Below are positions 1 through 5,327 of a DNA stretch of 5,504 nt, piece by piece. Below the pieces are notes generated by a model. That model was given only the letters and a program-made list of their open reading frames with translations. It did not search any database and had not been told where the DNA came from. The stretch lies in NCBI GenBank assembly GCA_026984275.1, contig JALSSM010000017.1, positions 1 through 5,504 on the forward strand, in the 5' to 3' direction. Position 1 is the first letter of the stretch, and each line of letters starts with the position of its first letter. This DNA comes from Gammaproteobacteria bacterium (GTDB lineage: Bacteria; Pseudomonadota; Gammaproteobacteria; CAJXQU01). Made by a program: the position numbers and the translations under genes.

Positions 1-262
1 TCACAGGAAACAAATCATAACCTTGTTCTTTAGCAACCCCAACCAGCATCAACCCAAATTGATCCATTGCGTGTAATGCCATTTGATGTGCTTGTTGATC
101 ATTAAATTTCCATCGATTTTGTGCATCACGAACCTGATCAGCAAAAGGTCCACCGCCGGGTACGATCACGACTTTTCCTGCGCCCTCTTCCGAGAGGATT
201 TTTAGCCATTCTGATAATTTTGGGTCATCAAATAGACTTCCACCAATTTTGATAACAAGCAT
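1..262 (-). CDS. MfnE-like amino-acid-kinase-fold protein, N-terminal part (runs off left edge)
   Basis: The first 87 codons of a minus-strand gene can be read; the rest lies beyond the window edge. The protein starts MLVIKIGGSLFDD and continues with VVIVPGGGPFADQVRD at about residues 36-51. These are the KIGGS and PGGG phosphate/ATP-binding loops of the amino acid kinase (AAK) fold. The pattern 'PGGG-PFAD-VR' near the N-terminus recalls the archaeal MfnE group, which phosphorylates aminomethylfuran-methyl phosphate to the diphosphate in methanofuran synthesis. Homologues occur in H4MPT-containing methylotrophs, where the product would be methylofuran. The ATG at 260-262 overlaps the pabB stop by one base (TGATG), so it is the last visible gene of the operon and probably translationally coupled. 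Family and fold are clear from sequence; the exact substrate is inferred from the MfnD- and MfnF-like neighbours. Another AAK-fold kinase, such as a glutamate or uridylate kinase relative, is possible but fits the context less well. Confidence 0.82.
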   Translation of the reverse strand, partial: MLVIKIGGSLFDDPKLSEWLKILSEEGAGKVVIVPGGGPFADQVRDAQNRWKFNDQQAHQMALHAMDQFGLMLVGVAKEQGYDLFPV

Positions 263-1629
263 CAGCCTTGTGCCGACTTGAGCACTTTAAGCATCGCTTC
301 GGCCTTGTCGTAGGTTTCCTGATATTCGGATTCCATTTCGGAGTCCATGACGATACCACCTCCTGCCTGAAAATGAATTTTGTCCTGATTCCAGATCATC
401 GTTCTGATCGCAATGTTGGTGTCTGATTGACCATCAAAACTGATATAGCCAATAGATCCACAATAAACACTGCGTCGGTGTGGTTCGAGTTCTTCGATGA
501 TCTCCATTGCACGTAGTTTGGGTGCACCGGTGATCGAGCCACCGGGAAATGCGCCTTTGATCAGATCGAGAACATGTTTGCCATTCGCCAGTTTTCCGGT
601 CACGGTACTCACCAGGTGATGCACAGTTTTATAACTTTCAATGGCAAATAGATGAGGAACGGAAACTGATCCAGTTGCACAGTTTTTTCCAATATCATTA
701 CGGAGAAGATCGACGATCATGACATTTTCTGCCTGATCTTTTTTACTGTTTCTGAGTTCTTCTGCCAGTGCCTGATCACGTTCTGGATCATCGCTTCTTG
801 GTCGCGTTCCTTTGATCGGTTTTGTTTCTACATAATCATCGCGGATTAGCAAAAATCGTTCTGGCGATGAACTCAAAACATACCCGTCATCGGTTGCCAT
901 ATAAGCAGCAAAAGGGGCGGGATTCATTGTTCTGAGTCTTAAGTAAGCATCCCACGAATCACCTGAGACTTCGGCTGAAAAACGCTGTGCAAGATTTACC
1001 TGATAGCAGTCCCCCTCCAGAATATAATGTTTGATCCGGTCGAAAGCTTTTGCGTAGGTTTCTTTAGTAAAGTTTGATGTGATTTCTGAGTTTACTTTGA
1101 ATGGGTCAGTGTTTTTTGCAGTCGCTGGTTTTTCGAGTTTCTTGATCAGAGCATCCCAAATTTCAAATGTTTTTTCATCTTTGCCCTGTCCGATCAGCCA
1201 TGATTTTTTTTCTTTATGATCAACAATCACTGCCCAGTCGTATAACCCGATCTGCATTTCTGGCATGGTCAGATCATGTTCTGCAATGGCCGGTAAATCT
1301 TCCAGTCGTCTTCCCAGATCATAACTAAAATATCCCAGTGCTCCGCCCACAAAAGGCAAACCTGGATCCTGTTCAACCTCATCACCGAGGTAACGCTTTA
1401 AAACATCAAATGGATCATCACCTGTTTGCCACTTTTTATTGTCTTGCTTACATTCGGTCATATTTCCATGAGTGGCGATCTGCAGGTAGGGATCAGCGAC
1501 AATAATATCGTAACGACCTAACTCGATAGATGGGAAACCGCTGTCGAGAAAAATAAAGCCGGGTTGACTGGAAAGATGCCCGAAAGCTTCGCTGCTATCC
1601 GGTGAATAAGGTAGTTCAACTTTTCTCAT
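262..1629 (-). CDS. pabB: aminodeoxychorismate synthase component I (PabB)
   Basis: This 455-residue protein is a chorismate-utilising enzyme. PabB aminates chorismate to 4-amino-4-deoxychorismate using ammonia from a PabA glutaminase, en route to p-aminobenzoate. The N-terminal domain has the LDSG motif (about 28-31) and the GGALGYFSYDLGR segment (95-107). The catalytic domain has EGDCYQVNLAQRF (205-217), SSSPERFL (253-260), KPIKGTRPR (270-278), DLLRNDIGK (307-315), FPGGSITGAPK (361-371) and GGGIV (423-427). The lysine at about 273 in PIKGT marks ADC synthases; anthranilate synthase (TrpE) has alanine there. Length matches E. coli PabB (about 450). I chose the ATG at 1629 because it forms an ATGA overlap with the upstream stop and leaves the usual N-terminus; an in-frame start at 1668 would add 13 unconserved residues inside the upstream gene. 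No clear Shine-Dalgarno is seen, so coupling is likely. p-Aminobenzoate is the arylamine precursor of H4MPT as well as folate, which explains its place here. Confidence 0.95.
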   Translation of the reverse strand: MRKVELPYSPDSSEAFGHLSSQPGFIFLDSGFPSIELGRYDIIVADPYLQIATHGNMTECKQDNKKWQTGDDPFDVLKRYLGDEVEQDPGLPFVGGALGYFSYDLGRRLEDLPAIAEHDLTMPEMQIGLYDWAVIVDHKEKKSWLIGQGKDEKTFEIWDALIKKLEKPATAKNTDPFKVNSEITSNFTKETYAKAFDRIKHYILEGDCYQVNLAQRFSAEVSGDSWDAYLRLRTMNPAPFAAYMATDDGYVLSSSPERFLLIRDDYVETKPIKGTRPRSDDPERDQALAEELRNSKKDQAENVMIVDLLRNDIGKNCATGSVSVPHLFAIESYKTVHHLVSTVTGKLANGKHVLDLIKGAFPGGSITGAPKLRAMEIIEELEPHRRSVYCGSIGYISFDGQSDTNIAIRTMIWNQDKIHFQAGGGIVMDSEMESEYQETYDKAEAMLKVLKSAQG

Positions 1630-2666
1630 ATCTTTTGTAAAGCTGCACAAGCCGTTGCGGGGGCACAAATTGCGGCGGCCTGTGTCAGCATTTCATCGCC
1701 CTGGATAAAGTCTGCAAAATCATAATAAGGTGTATTATGCCATTCAGCGAGTCGTCTGATCAGAAACTTTCCGGCTCCTGCACCAATAATCGGCATTTCG
1801 ACGCTTGGATAACGTGATTTTACCCGCGAGAGACTCTCACTTATGTTCCGCATCTGCTGACGTGAAATGTAGTGCGCCAGTTCCTGCCATGCGGCAAGTT
1901 CTGCTTCATGTAGATCACTTCCGGTGACTCGCGCAAGACGTCTGGCGCAATCGAACAGGCTTGACCCTTTCCCATCGGCAGTCGTAAAACCGGCGTTTTC
2001 AGGGATGTCTTCCGTCAGACAGTAAATATCAGCCATTGTAGAAAAATATTCCGCTGCAATCTTCTGCCATTCTCCGGCAAAAGGTAATGAAGAGACCACG
2101 GCTGTGACGGATGTACGATTGACGCCCGTATAGACTAATTCATCTTTCTGTAGTCGTTCCTGATCACTGAGCCCTGAACTATCCGGTTTACCATCAATCA
2201 GCGGAATAATATCAGTTGTGGTTGATCCCATATCAATCAGGAAACCCTGCGGTTTAAACGTCGCAATAAATCGGGCGGTTGCATGCCAGTTTGCTGAGGC
2301 GATCTGTGACTCATTGCCTTCGATTGCAGCAGGTGATAACCAGCCTTTTTCTCCGGCATAAATATTAATTTTTCGGGGAATATCTTGATCGAGTAATGTT
2401 GTGATCTTCTTCACCAACTCCCTAACTCCAGTGATGCGATCAGGAAAAATATCAGCCAGTTCTCCAGTCATGGTGACGCCATGACTTTTGGCATTTTTGA
2501 TCAAGCCCCCCGGCAAAGACTCAACTGCCTGATCAAGTACATCAAGTCCTTTCCATAAAGGTGTCTCTATCTGGTCAACAAAAATGACTGAATCATCCTG
2601 ATCAAGCACGACAACTTTTAAATGTGCACCACCAATATCCCAGCCGATCCTATTTTCCTGTGTCAT
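1626..2666 (-). CDS. MfnF-like ASKHA/hydantoinase-fold protein, methylofuran biosynthesis
   Basis: The 346-residue protein has the nucleotide-binding layout of the ASKHA (actin/hexokinase/Hsp70) fold. A phosphate-1 loop IGWDIGGAHLK lies at residues 7-17, a phosphate-2 loop FLIDMGSTTTDI at 142-153, and an adenosine-type motif PIIGAGAGKFL at 292-302. A conserved-looking VTMTGELAD segment sits at 64-72. This combination and length match the H4MPT/furan-cofactor-linked hydantoinase-like family. Its archaeal member MfnF joins the aminomethylfuran diphosphate to glutamyl-tyramine, forming the ether bond of methanofuran. In a bacterium the equivalent product would be a methylofuran core; the aromatic partner cannot be told from sequence. 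The start ATG (2664-2666) overlaps the upstream TAA by one base (TAATG) and has a weak AGGG about five bases before it. The stop overlaps the pabB start by four bases. True hydantoinases or oxoprolinases are much longer, so that label would be misleading. Cytoplasmic; no signal peptide or membrane segment is seen. Confidence 0.87.
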   Translation of the reverse strand: MTQENRIGWDIGGAHLKVVVLDQDDSVIFVDQIETPLWKGLDVLDQAVESLPGGLIKNAKSHGVTMTGELADIFPDRITGVRELVKKITTLLDQDIPRKINIYAGEKGWLSPAAIEGNESQIASANWHATARFIATFKPQGFLIDMGSTTTDIIPLIDGKPDSSGLSDQERLQKDELVYTGVNRTSVTAVVSSLPFAGEWQKIAAEYFSTMADIYCLTEDIPENAGFTTADGKGSSLFDCARRLARVTGSDLHEAELAAWQELAHYISRQQMRNISESLSRVKSRYPSVEMPIIGAGAGKFLIRRLAEWHNTPYYDFADFIQGDEMLTQAAAICAPATACAALQKI

Positions 2667-3658
2667 TAAACCCTGACCAAAACGTTTTTGAATTTAGAAG
2701 AATGAATTTCTGGTAATTTATTTTCCATAAAAATTTTGAGGATCAGAGCGGCTGGATTCTCGCCAATAGATTCTCTCAGGCCGACATAGGATGTCGTTAA
2801 TCGGGGGTTTATTTCGACGACTGAGATCTTGTCGTCACTTATAATCACATCCATTCCAACATAACCTCTCAACTCAGGTAAGGCTGTACTGACGGACTCT
2901 GCTAATTGATCAAGTTGATCTTTGTGATCCAGTAAAGCATTCACTTTAGTCCCCGCATATTGCAATCGATTACCCTGTCGTTCAATCATCTGCTCATTAT
3001 ACCCGATGACCCTGCAATGACCCTTATGGCAGAGCATGGACAGGCTCGCTGGTACACCATTGATCATTGGTTGAACAATCGCTTTTTCACACTTTGAGGC
3101 GGCGAGTTTTATGGTTTCTTCTGTCTCACAAAAATAAACCTGTTCACAACCAACACCCTGATCGGGTTTAACAATCCACCCCGAATTTTTTATCAGATCT
3201 TCCTGTTGAAAAAGAATGTCATCGAATCGCCGGGTATTGATCACGGGAATATTCTGTTCAGTCAGATATTCTGCCGTTGCCAATTTACTGGATGTTAGCC
3301 TGATCACTTCTGGAGAACTTCCTGATAACAATTTTCCTGCGGCTAAAACAAGTTGGGAGATTATCTCCAGACTATCGTCTGACTCGGGAGCCACAACCAA
3401 AACGGCATCAACTTTCTGACAAAGTTGATAAAATGATTCCCGGTAATTGTTGTTAATAATGTGCACAGTGATGTTTTTTGGAACCGGTTTCATCACGCAA
3501 CGTTCATCAAGCGTAACCTCAACGTCAATATCGTTCAGTTCCATGAGATCAGACACGATGGCTTCAAGCATCATCTGACCTTCTTGTGCCAGAGATGCTG
3601 GAAGGGGTTCTGCGGTTAACCCACCACCCGTGATAAACTCTGAAACAAGGATTTTCAT
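2666..3658 (-). CDS. ATP-grasp ligase, MfnD-like (tyramine/tyrosine-glutamate ligase type)
   Basis: This 330-residue protein starts MKILVSEFITGGGL. It then shows an ATP-grasp domain: TSSKLATAEYL (about 122-132), the ATP-lysine strand WIVKPDQGVGCEQV (161-174), the hinge region AIVQPMINGVPASLSM (193-208), and the metal-binding end GYVGMDVIISDDK through VVEINPRLTTSYVGLRES (265-297), with the E-x-N pair in VEINPR. ATP-grasp enzymes join a carboxylate to an amine through an acyl-phosphate. The MfnD branch, with an N-terminal 'E-F/Y-x-T-G-G-G' start, adds glutamate to tyramine in methanofuran synthesis. The methylotroph member presumably makes a glutamyl-aryl-amine for methylofuran; the acceptor is inferred. 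It is the first gene of the minus operon. The ATG at 3656-3658 is chosen because it gives the family N-terminus. A TTG two codons earlier (3662-3664) is an alternative with a nearer GGA. Its start abuts the divergent HisA-like gene, so its promoter must lie inside that gene. Confidence 0.87.
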   Translation of the reverse strand: MKILVSEFITGGGLTAEPLPASLAQEGQMMLEAIVSDLMELNDIDVEVTLDERCVMKPVPKNITVHIINNNYRESFYQLCQKVDAVLVVAPESDDSLEIISQLVLAAGKLLSGSSPEVIRLTSSKLATAEYLTEQNIPVINTRRFDDILFQQEDLIKNSGWIVKPDQGVGCEQVYFCETEETIKLAASKCEKAIVQPMINGVPASLSMLCHKGHCRVIGYNEQMIERQGNRLQYAGTKVNALLDHKDQLDQLAESVSTALPELRGYVGMDVIISDDKISVVEINPRLTTSYVGLRESIGENPAALILKIFMENKLPEIHSSKFKNVLVRV

Positions 3659-3664
3659 ATGCAA
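3647..3664. promoter_or_regulatory. back-to-back start site: two opposite ATGs in one CATATG
   Basis: The palindrome CATATG at 3656-3661 holds the minus-strand ATG (3656-3658, ATP-grasp gene) and the plus-strand ATG (3659-3661, HisA-like gene). The plus gene has a good ribosome binding site, AAGGA at 3647-3651, which lies inside the first codons of the opposite gene. The minus gene has only a GGA about 11 bases upstream of its ATG, better placed for the TTG at 3662-3664. No convincing sigma-70 promoter is visible for either direction. A weak candidate for the minus operon lies within the first 60 bases of the HisA-like gene. Confidence 0.7.
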
Positions 3665-4354
3665 ATAATTCCAGTCGCGGACATAAAAAATGGTCAGGTT
3701 GTTCAGGCAATTAAGGGTGATCGATCACACTATAAACCCATTCAATCAAATCTCTGTTCCAGCAGCGCCCCTTCTGAAGTGATCAATGCACTTCTACGAT
3801 CAACTCAGGCAAATATTATCTATCTGGCTGATCTTGATGCTATCGAAAATAGTGAACAAGCCTCCGAAAATAACTTTCTTACTATTGAGAAACTCGCCCG
3901 GCAATATCCTGATCAAACCTTCTGGGTGGATGCCGGTTTTGATTCACAGAACAAACTGAACAGTTGGACCCGGATCCCCAACCTGAGGCCTGTGATCGGA
4001 ACAGAAAGTCATACTGAAATTTCCTCACTCCTGCAGGTTTTAAATCCAGACAGTATTCTATCATTGGACTTTAAGAATGATCAGCTTGTCGGACCAAAAG
4101 AAACTCTGGATCGGGTAGAAAACTGGCCCGATGACGTGATCATCATGTCGTTAAATTCTGTTGGGAGCCACTCAGGACCGGATCTCAATTTAATAACAGA
4201 AATTCAGACACTTAATCCTGACACCAGATTCTATGCAGCTGGAGGCATAAGAGACCGATCTGATCTGGATCTTCTTATACCATTGGGTGTTGAAGGTGTA
4301 TTGATCGCAACCGCTCTCCACAACCAGAATTTCCTTAACCTGAACTCGGGATAA
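3659..4354 (+). CDS. HisA-like TIM-barrel protein of the methylotrophy cluster, function unknown
   Basis: The 231-residue protein resembles the HisA/HisF (beta/alpha)8 barrel. It begins IIPVADIKNGQVVQAIKGD, with the aspartate at residue 8 where HisA has its first catalytic acid. It has IIYLADLDAIEN (53-64), SLDFKND (135-141, Asp137 near the second catalytic position), and FYAAGGIRDRSDL (191-203), the C-terminal phosphate-binding loop. The N-terminal-half phosphate loop GGGIR of true HisA is replaced by FWVDAGFD (88-95), so a two-phosphate substrate such as ProFAR is unlikely. It fits the HisA-related family (COG1411 type) found beside H4MPT genes; its reaction is not established as far as I know. 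The start has AAGGA at 3647-3651, seven bases upstream of the ATG. No histidine genes are nearby. The last six codons and the stop lie inside the left terminal repeat of the palindromic element, so the native C-terminus has been altered slightly. Confidence 0.87.
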   Translation: MQIIPVADIKNGQVVQAIKGDRSHYKPIQSNLCSSSAPSEVINALLRSTQANIIYLADLDAIENSEQASENNFLTIEKLARQYPDQTFWVDAGFDSQNKLNSWTRIPNLRPVIGTESHTEISSLLQVLNPDSILSLDFKNDQLVGPKETLDRVENWPDDVIIMSLNSVGSHSGPDLNLITEIQTLNPDTRFYAAGGIRDRSDLDLLIPLGVEGVLIATALHNQNFLNLNSG

Positions 4355-4356
4355 GG
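4336..4356 (+). repeat. left terminal inverted repeat
   Basis: This 21-bp arm is the perfect inverted partner of 4527-4547. It overlaps the last six codons (LNLNSG) and the TAA stop of the HisA-like gene, so the element contributes coding sequence. Confidence 0.9.
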
Positions 4357-4526
4357 ATGGCCATAAAAACATTAAGACCCAATAAGTTATATAAAATCAT
4401 CTGGAGTGTTTTGTCCAGTGCGCCGCTTTTAGTGACTATCAAGGCGGAGATGCGCAGCAATAGCCGAGCTATTGGAAGCAGCTCCAACGACGAGAGTCGC
4501 TAAAAGAGGCGTGCTGGATGGCTATC

Positions 4527-4547
4527 CCTTATCCCGAGTTCAGGTTA
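4527..4547 (-). repeat. right terminal inverted repeat
   Basis: This 21-bp arm reads CCTTATCCCGAGTTCAGGTT plus A and is the exact reverse complement of 4336-4356. It lies in non-coding DNA just before the shared terminator. Confidence 0.9.
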
Positions 4548-4561
4548 CTTAAATGACAGAC

Positions 4562-4596
4562 AAAAAAATACCCCGGCAAGCCAGGGTATTTTTAAC
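4562..4596. terminator. bidirectional intrinsic terminator between converging genes
   Basis: An inverted repeat pairs AAAAATACCC (4564-4573) with GGGTATTTTT (4584-4593). One C-A mismatch follows, then GGC/GCC around a tight AA (in practice a CAAG loop). Read on the minus strand, the stem ends in a run of seven T, the classical form for stopping fae transcription. Read on the plus strand it ends in five T and can stop transcripts from the HisA-like gene that read through the palindromic element. It lies about 50 bases beyond the fae stop. Confidence 0.85.
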
Positions 4597-4612
4597 TTAT
4601 TCAAGTTCGTCA

Positions 4613-4628
4613 ATCTGAAAAATCAGAT
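4613..4628. other. small hairpin in the fae 3' untranslated region
   Basis: ATCTGA and TCAGAT form a 6-bp stem around AAAA. Together with the palindrome CTTATCAGATAAG (4632-4644), it lies between the fae stop and the terminator. These could stabilise the 3' end of a highly expressed mRNA, but short AT-rich stems arise easily by chance. Confidence 0.35.
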
Positions 4629-4645
4629 CAACTTATCAGATAAGA

Positions 4646-5155
4646 TTAAGCGTGTGCAGCAAAAGGATGTTCATTTCCTTTATTTGCAACTACGTCACGA
4701 GCTTTTGGCTCACGAGCAACCGCACGTTTGATTGATTCTTTAGTTGCTTCGTAGTTGTAGTCCTGGATTTTAGCATCGTCATCAGCTTCCCAGTGAATGA
4801 AAACACCCACAGAGATGAAGATGTCATCAGCTTCATCAGCAGGGATAGTGCCGTCTTCAACACAATCCGTTACAGCCATTGCAACACCACGTTGTGCCGG
4901 GCCAAACATTTGAACAGCTTGCTTGGCACCTTTAATTGTTACTTTGTTGAACATGATTGTGCTTGGTTTGGCTGCAAGATTAGGTGCAACAACCGCTAAC
5001 AGTGTGCTGAAACCATCTTTGTTGTTAGTCAGTGCGTTACAGAAAGCTGTTTCTGCTGCTGAACCACGTGGGCCCATAATCAAATCGATATGCGCAACTT
5101 CGTTGCCGTCGCCTACCAAAGATTCACCAACCAGTACTCGGTCAATAACTGCCAT
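4646..5155 (-). CDS. fae: formaldehyde-activating enzyme (Fae)
   Basis: Fae catalyses condensation of formaldehyde with tetrahydromethanopterin to 5,10-methylene-H4MPT in the cytoplasm, the entry step of H4MPT-linked formaldehyde oxidation. The 169-residue protein has the family's normal length. It shows the near-invariant segments LVGDGNEVAHIDLIMGPRG (13-31, with the conserved histidine at 22), AETAFCNALTNN (34-45), LAVVAPNLAAKPSTIMFNKV (53-72), QAVQMFGPAQRGVAMAV (79-95), IPADEADD (104-111), FIHWEADDDAKIQDYNYEATK (119-139) and the HPFAAHA end. The start at 5155 is favoured by AGGAG at 5164-5168, eight bases upstream, and by the usual MA-I/K-V family beginning. An in-frame upstream ATG at 5233 with its own ribosome binding site could give a 195-residue form. 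The gene contains no GATC, unlike its neighbours. It stands between a CitG-like gene on the same strand and a strong terminator, so it may be transcribed alone or with that gene. Confidence 0.98.
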   Translation of the reverse strand: MAVIDRVLVGESLVGDGNEVAHIDLIMGPRGSAAETAFCNALTNNKDGFSTLLAVVAPNLAAKPSTIMFNKVTIKGAKQAVQMFGPAQRGVAMAVTDCVEDGTIPADEADDIFISVGVFIHWEADDDAKIQDYNYEATKESIKRAVAREPKARDVVANKGNEHPFAAHA

Positions 5156-5233
5156 TGTTTTATCTCCTGTTTTTAGAGTTGAAGTAGAATTTGATGTAGA
5201 TGATTCTTCAACGAGTCCTCTGAATATTGACAT
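5156..5233 (-). other. in-frame 26-codon extension or leader upstream of fae with its own start signals
   Basis: An ATG at 5231-5233 is preceded by AAAGGTG (5241-5247) at seven bases. It opens a frame that runs without a stop into fae. It would encode MSIFRGLVEESS, a serine/threonine/asparagine-rich stretch, then LKTGDKT before the fae methionine. Known Fae proteins lack such an extension. It may produce a longer isoform, act as a translated leader, or be a fortuitous frame. The sequence supports two initiation sites but does not show which are used. Confidence 0.45.
5164..5168 (-). promoter_or_regulatory. strong ribosome binding site of fae
   Basis: On the minus strand the sequence reads ACAGGAGATAAAACA before the ATG, giving AGGAG with eight bases of spacing. 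This site decides the 5155 start and agrees with high fae expression. Confidence 0.85.
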
Positions 5234-5287
5234 CGCTTGTCACCTTTATGTCATTGACGGGTTTCCCCATCGTTAATAAAAACCGCG

Positions 5288-5301
5288 TTGATCTAGATCA
5301 G
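5288..5301. promoter_or_regulatory. palindromic operator candidate upstream of fae, FNR-box-like
   Basis: The perfect 12-bp palindrome TGATCTAGATCA (5289-5300) sits in the spacer between the CitG-like stop and fae. With its flanks it reads TTGAT-CTAG-ATCAG, matching the known FNR/ANR consensus TTGAT-N4-ATCAA at nine of ten positions. A weak minus-strand -10-like TATTAA lies at 5273-5278, but no good -35 pairs with it. The palindrome would then overlap the spacer, a repressing rather than activating position. GATC is very common in this DNA, which lowers the significance. Confidence 0.3.
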
Positions 5302-5327
5302 TCACGGCAAATAGATTTATAATTTTT

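Larger units (their letters stand above)
4336..4547. mobile_element. 212-bp palindromic MITE-like element with 21-bp terminal inverted repeats
   Basis: The left end 4336-4356 contains AACCTGAACTCGGGATAAGG, and its exact reverse complement ends the element at 4527-4547 (21/21 bases match). Inside, 4357-4364 can pair with 4518-4525 (one G-T wobble). The 23-base arms 4415-4437 and 4495-4517 match at 19 of 23 positions; three of the four mismatches are G-T wobbles in plus-strand RNA. A perfect 7-bp stem at 4458-4464/4468-4474 closes the centre over a CGA loop. Nearly the whole element is one long foldback, with an unpaired 50-base stretch at 4365-4414. No transposase ORF fits. CTTAA occurs at 4334-4338 and 4548-4552, but the left copy overlaps the repeat, so a target duplication is uncertain. 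I read it as a non-autonomous transposon derivative; I cannot assign the parent IS family from sequence alone. Confidence 0.75.

Noticed and set aside
262..1629. Anthranilate synthase component I (TrpE)
   Set aside because: The PIKGT lysine is diagnostic of aminodeoxychorismate synthase; TrpE has alanine at that place.
1630..1668. Longer N-terminus for PabB starting at 1668
   Set aside because: It would add 13 unconserved residues and overlap the upstream gene by 43 bases; the 1629 start gives the common ATGA overlap and the usual PabB beginning.
3216..3419. 67-codon plus-strand open frame
   Set aside because: It is antisense to the ATP-grasp domain, and its product shows no recognisable motif.
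3882..4064. 60-codon minus-strand open frame
   Set aside because: It is antisense to the HisA-like gene, with no motif or start signal.
3659..4354. Genuine histidine-biosynthesis HisA
   Set aside because: No his genes are adjacent, the first phosphate loop (GGGIR) is missing, and the neighbourhood is methylofuran/H4MPT synthesis.
4190..4372. 60-codon minus-strand open frame running through the left terminal repeat
   Set aside because: It is antisense to the HisA-like C-terminus and has no protein features; not a transposase fragment I can support.
4336..4547. CRISPR array or tRNA/riboswitch between the HisA-like gene and fae
   Set aside because: There are no direct repeats with regular spacers, no tRNA arms and no known riboswitch core; the structure is one large inverted repeat.
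4923..5276. 117-codon plus-strand open frame across fae and its leader
   Set aside because: It lies antisense to the unmistakable Fae protein, has no family features and arises from fae codon bias.
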